Origin: Daphnia pulex
Lineage: Eukaryota > Arthropoda > Branchiopoda > Diplostraca > Daphniidae
Assembly (NCBI RefSeq): GCF_021134715.1
Contig: NC_060018.1
Location: forward strand, 11,239,501 to 11,303,500
Length of the DNA stretch: 64,000 bases
Direction of reading: 5' to 3'
The position numbers and the translations under genes were made by a program. Positions 59,366 through 64,000 of this stretch are shown in pieces; position 1 is the first letter of the stretch, and each line of letters opens with the position of its first letter. The notes under the pieces were generated by a model that searched no databases, was not told the DNA's origin, and saw only the letters and a program-made list of their open reading frames with translations.

Positions 59366-60887
59366 TTAACTTGATTCGGATGACGATCTTGCTGCCGGCG
59401 CAGATTTCTTTTCCAGTTTCCGACGACTTTTAGAGGTCGATGGACGTTTCCGGTTAGCAGATGTGGTGTTACTTTGGGTGGTGTCAGAGACATTTCGTTT
59501 TGGCTGTGCAGGTGATTCTTAGTTGGAATGCAGGTTGCGGCATTTTTAGTACCGCAATTCCAATCATATAATCATAATTGCGGTTTTCACGGAAAGCTGT
59601 CAAGTTGTAAAAGTGCAAAAAATTGTAAATTGTGGTGAATGAAACATTTTTGGCTGCATAACGTTGTAACAACAGGAAAAGTGGCCTAACGTTACTTACA
59701 TTTTTTAATGTGAAATGGCGACTCCCGCAGCATCCGACTCTGTTTCGCCAAACGAATGAGGTAGAAAACCTAAACTTTGCTAGGCAGTTTCGAAGTGCTC
59801 GTATCCGCTATCACCCCATACCAGTTGTTTCTCTTCAATTCGTCGTATAAATACATGTAGCCTCCAATTTCAGCAACGTCAGATGGAGTAATTTGAAAAG
59901 CAACCACTTTGTATGCCAACGACGACATTACGTTATTCAAGCAGGGCCAAACTTCTGCGGGTGAGCTAGTCCTCACCATTGTCAACGATTCAGGCATTTC
60001 TTTTTTATCAACCACAAAACAAGTGTTATCCTTAAGAAACAAAGGAAAAATCAAGTTAGGATTATGCAGATATGTCTAATTAGTAAACTTACAAGTAAAT
60101 TCCTTTGGCATTAAATGGTCAATTTAACTGAAATAAACTTACCAGACATTGGTCCCGTTCACACCTCCAGTAATTTCTTCAGAAAAACCGATTTCCACAA
60201 TCTGCAGGCAAGCTAATTATTTGTAGCTTCGCGTAAGTTTTCCTTAACTTCGTCACAGGTTCTTTTGGCGTCGTTAGTTGCTCTAGGTGTAGAAGAGAAT
60301 TTAGGAGTGTGCTTTAGAAACGCAGGTTTTTCTAAAAACACTCCAAAGCAAAGACTGCAAATGAGCAACGGGGCTTTGCGGACTTGAGCCAAACAATCTA
60401 GATGAATAAACAAAATAGTGATTAGTGAATGCGTATACATTTAATATTAATTTCAAGTCCTACCTCCGATGATGTTGCCATCCATCCATTTCAGTATTTC
60501 CTTTTTGGATTCCATCTCGAATTCTAAACAAACATGATCTAAAAATAATCTATTGATTAGATGAAAGAACAGAACAAAATGAATAAAATAACTTTACCGA
60601 TGTAATTGGGCTCTTCATTTAAACTGACGGAAGGAGAGGCAATTCCATTCTTGTCATCCATTTCTTTGATTGCAATTTAAGGAGATAAATGTTGTTTGTT
60701 GATCAAAGGGGTTAATGGCGTCGAATCTGCTCCACCATTTTTTCCGAATTCCATTTTGACTCTGCATCAACTGGCGAGTTCTTGGCCGTAGCAGTTGAGT
60801 TAAACACCAGTCCTCAGTCAGAATAGTTTCTGTCATGGTGCTCGCATCCAGATTGGTACCAGTCTGCGTCTGCGTCTGCATAGACAT
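59366..60887 (-). pseudogene. unidentified gene with C2HC-finger-like exon, copy 2
   Basis: Counterpart of 42448-41016. Here the AEVWPCLNNVMSSLAYKVVA exon (about 60030-59770) is fully open, and a Ser/Lys-rich C-terminal exon is present (NRKRPSTSKSRRKLEKK, stop 59366), typical of a nuclear disordered tail. The first exon has lost one base compared with copy 1 (after ILTED) and the last finger Cys is Phe. Copy 1 and copy 2 therefore carry different lesions. Confidence 0.4.
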
Positions 60888-60970
60888 CAACGGCTTGTAA
60901 TCCTTATGATTTATTTATAAATGATTATGTTGAGTTTGAAAAAAAATTGGAACAAAATTTTTTTAAATGT

Positions 60971-63399
60971 TCATACATTGATTTTCCACAGTATCAACTG
61001 CATGCATGCAATAGCGTATCTTAGGCTGTTTCATTTTTGACTTTTTTTTGAAATTTTGGGGGGACGCTCGGATTATATGTTCTTATGATATAATGAGACT
61101 ATCCACCAAGTTTGAGCTAAAAAAAATAAAATTTGATATGCGCGCCTGTCGATTTTCTCAAAAAATTGGCATTTTTTCGCATTTTTTTTCGAATAACTTT
61201 TTTTCCACTAGTTATTTTTTTCACGACGCTTGCACATAAGTTTCTAATCTTGTTATAAACCTGCACACCGAATTTCATCAAGATCAGAACAAATTATATA
61301 TGCGCGCCGAGCCAAAACTCTATATTTCCTTGTTACATTTGAATAGGTAGGCAAAAAACGTAAACGGACAGATAAGCCAGACTTTTTAGTAACATCAATT
61401 TTTTTTCTGTAGTCTTCAACTACCTGCAACAGAAATTCCTGTTCTTCAACAGAAGCCGTAGCCTCCTTAAAGTCAGTTATCAATTTTATAGCTCTTTCCG
61501 CGCAATCATTGACTACTTCTAGTGATCGAACAATTATTTTTACCCTTCGGTACCCAAACATTTTTTCACAAAAAGAAACTGGAGCTTGTAACCAATGGAG
61601 ACGTTCCTCTTTTAAATTCAATAAATTGAAAAGAAGCCAACTCTTTGGTCCAATGAAATCAAGTAATTGCTTGGGGTAATCAATGGTATTAAGATAAATC
61701 ACAGGGAATTTTGGTTTTCCGGGTGGGAAGGTTCGTGGACGGGTGTAAGATAAAAGTTTTCTGTTGAAGAACAGGAATTTCTGTTGCAGGTAGTTGAAGA
61801 CTACAGAAAAAAAATTGATGTTACTAAAAAGTCTGGCTTATCTGTCCGTTTACGTTTTTTGCCTACCTATTCAAATGTAACAAGGAAATATAGAGTTTTG
61901 GCTCGGCGCGCATATATAATTTGTTCTGATCTTGATGAAATTCGGTGTGCAGGTCTATAACAAGATTAGAAACTTATGTGCAAGCGTCGTGAAAAAAATA
62001 ACTAGTGGAAAAAAAGTTATTCGAAAAAAAATGCGAAAAAATGCCAATTTTTTGAGAAAATCGACAGGCGCGCATATCAAATTTTATTTTTTTTAGCTCA
62101 AACTTGGTGGATAGTCTCATTATATCATAAGAACATATAATCCGAGCGTCCCCCCAAAATTTCAAAAAAAAGTGAAAAATGAAACAGCCTAAGCGTATCT
62201 TGCCCTGTCGACTACATGAAATTGAAAAATAAATTAAGTTTTAAAGATGCAGAATACAATCATTGCATTTTACCTTCATGTTTAATGTTCTTGTTTAAGT
62301 AATTGCGGCACAATTCACGCAATGTTTTCCGTGTTGCTATAGCTGGCAGGCAGGAGCGAAACACGACACTGGTGTCCACAACTGTGTCGTATGTCATCTA
62401 AAACGACCATAATTGAAATGATTAAGGGGGCAAAGAGGAAATGACATACATATGAATTTTACAGACAGGCAGGAGCAAAACACGACACTGGTGTCCACAA
62501 CTGTGTCGTGTGTCATCTGAAACGACCATAATTGAAATGATAAAGGACAAACAGGAAATAACATATTCATGAATTTTACCCGCAAGGCCAATAAGGCGTA
62601 GTGTACACCATGTCCGATAAGGATGGTTTGTCACATATTAGTTCAATCAACTTTTGCTGGACGTCTCTAAAGAATAAATATAAATATGTTAACTATACAA
62701 AGAAATATTTATTATATATATAAAAAAAGACGAAAGAAAAGTTAACCTGATGGTCGTCTCTACGTTTAGCAAATCAAAAATGGAGATCACGATGATTTGC
62801 ATGATTGCAGGCCCAGAAATCGTCAGGCAATAATGGCAATGTAAAGCGTAAACGGGGTAAATGCCGTCGTGATGCGTCCTTCTGGCCATCGTCCGCACAA
62901 ATCCTTCTATGTTGATGAGCCTTCCAGAATCAATCAAGTGCGGCTTGCCATCGGAAATGGTCTCGTCCCTAACACAAACTTTTGAAGAAAAATTTACAAC
63001 TACTGTCGTAAAATTGTATGACTACAATGTCAACTCAACTTTTTTCCTGCCAGTCCTCCCACAATTTCCATTGTGCGGAATAACAATGATTCATCGACAA
63101 TGGCTCGGCCACTGTCATCTGAAGCCGGGCGTGATTACCCAGTTTTATTTTGTTCCACAAGCGCGAGGACAGGCTTTACCATTTTTTGGTATAGCATTGA
63201 ATCTGCCGATAAAAATTGAACTTTAGAAAGAAAAATTAGGGTAGAAATTAAATTAAGTACTGAAAGAACCGTTACATTGAGCCGCAATACGACACAAGGT
63301 AACGTGAATGCCGGTGGTATATATGTGTATATATATATATGACCAGAAAATTTCGTGAAAATCATTTGAGACGAGCGAACCGCCACTTTTCCTTGCCAT
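60971..63399 (-). pseudogene. REXO1-like pseudogene, copy 2
   Basis: Exons correspond to 63399-63270, 63220-63139, 62968-62747, 62666-62580, and so on. The fourth exon is 87 nt instead of 88: one T is missing from GGTTTTGTC, which shifts the frame just before the GHG motif. The next exon with its flanking intron is tandemly duplicated (about 62342-62458 and 62465-62575). The last exon is split by the foldback element at TSD AGCGTATCT. The HCHYC substitution is shared with copy 1, so it predates the duplication. Confidence 0.7.
61022..62191. mobile_element. 1,170-bp DNA element with 433-bp inverted repeats and 9-bp TSD
   Basis: The ends are TAGGCTGTTTCAT and ATGAAACAGCCTA. Arms 61022-61454 and 61759-62191 are nearly identical inverted copies around a 304-bp centre. 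AGCGTATCT flanks both sides (61013-61021, 62192-62200), and copy 1 of the duplication keeps the empty site with a single AGCGTATCT (about 42571-42581). A 149-codon minus-strand frame (61702-61253, with VVNDCAERAIKLITDFKEA) crosses the centre and left arm and may be the tail of a transposase. Long arms with a 9-bp TSD suggest a Mutator-like element; that assignment is inferred. Confidence 0.85.
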
Positions 63400-64000
63400 C
63401 TCTTTGATAATTTTTTTAACTAACTTGTGTGATTCAATATTCTTGGGTTGCTAATTTTCTCCAGCAGTTTAGTCTCCGTTTCCCTAAATCATTTGAGTTG
63501 TCAAATCAATCAATTCATTCTTGTAGTTGTACATACTAATGGCATTTGACTTTTGTTTGCAAGACTAGTCACATCCAGTGTTGTGGCAGTTGCAGTCATC
63601 TGCGGCCCTTACCACTTAGCTCTGATGTCATCTATAAAAATCGTCTGTATTTTCATCTATATAACGTTGTCATTTTCGACTTTCATGACAGTTTCGCGCA
63701 TCGGCAGTTAAAGGACTGTTGTTATCCATTGTGGAATTGACTGTACAGTGAAACTTTTCTTTCCCTATTCTGAATTTGTTAAAGACGGGCTCTGTTTTGG
63801 TTTGCCAGGCGGACAGCAGCCGGCCACTTCCACGAGTTCTTGACTATCACTCTGTCGACTGCGGTAGTCGCAATGGTTGGTTATACTTTTCACAGTTTCC
63901 TTATTGAGTTTTAAAACGCAAACCAGCATCAAGCAATCACCAACATTTTTTTCTCATTTTGGCATAAAAAGATCCAAAAACATTTATAAGGTTGCAAAGC

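Larger units (their letters stand above)
59459..64000 (+). repeat. segmental duplication block 2, copy 2
   Basis: Direct repeat of 41016-46948 without the LINE but with a foldback element (61022-62191). It continues to the window end. Confidence 0.85.

Noticed and set aside
1-64000. CRISPR arrays, bacterial operons, integrated prophage
   Set aside because: No spacer-repeat pattern or bacterial gene layout; introns, tRNA introns and LINE sequence show a eukaryotic genome.

Overview
This is eukaryotic, arthropod-type DNA. It is AT-rich between genes and has short GT-AG introns (about 44-170 nt), intron-containing tRNA genes, a LINE and DNA-transposon debris. The best-resolved gene is a giant apolipophorin-like lipoprotein. 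Gene content and intron style suggest a branchiopod crustacean (Daphnia-like); that is an inference, because no species-diagnostic marker is present.

Layout. Positions 1-2,950 hold mostly non-coding DNA and a decayed Lys-rich gene. Positions 2,957-5,842 (minus) carry a secreted or anchored protein: an unrecognised ~455-residue N-terminal region joined to a SOUL haem-binding domain, whose C-terminal half is present as two alternative last exons. Divergent from it, 6,680-8,410 (plus) holds a small single-pass membrane protein with a PPPSY motif and a decayed tandem paralogue. Positions 10,592-32,196 (plus) are a 16-exon apolipophorin gene of about 6,219 codons. It has a signal peptide, a vitellogenin-type N-terminal domain, an RGKR cleavage site, one 12.77-kb exon of beta-rich repeats, a VWD domain and a vWA-like tail.

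Positions 33,460-38,376 form a tandem neighbourhood of tiny-first-exon membrane-protein genes alternating with tRNA-Ile(UAU)-like genes that contain introns. From 37,065 to the end of the window, a segment of about 10 kb is present twice in direct orientation (37,065-46,948 and 52,496-64,000). Each copy carries a small membrane gene, a decayed tRNA, an unidentified gene with a C2HC-finger-like stretch, and a REXO1-like exonuclease-domain gene. Copy 1 of the exonuclease gene is an open 235-codon model with a LINE in its last intron, but its catalytic residues are replaced. Copy 2 is frameshifted, has a duplicated exon, and is interrupted by a 1.17-kb long-inverted-repeat element with a 9-bp target duplication. 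Between the copies lie two related unidentified genes (49,805-52,408, minus).

The apolipophorin would carry lipid in haemolymph and the SOUL protein may bind haem or tetrapyrroles; no operon-like logic joins the genes. All gene models are read by eye from splice signals and phase, so exon edges may be off by a few bases.
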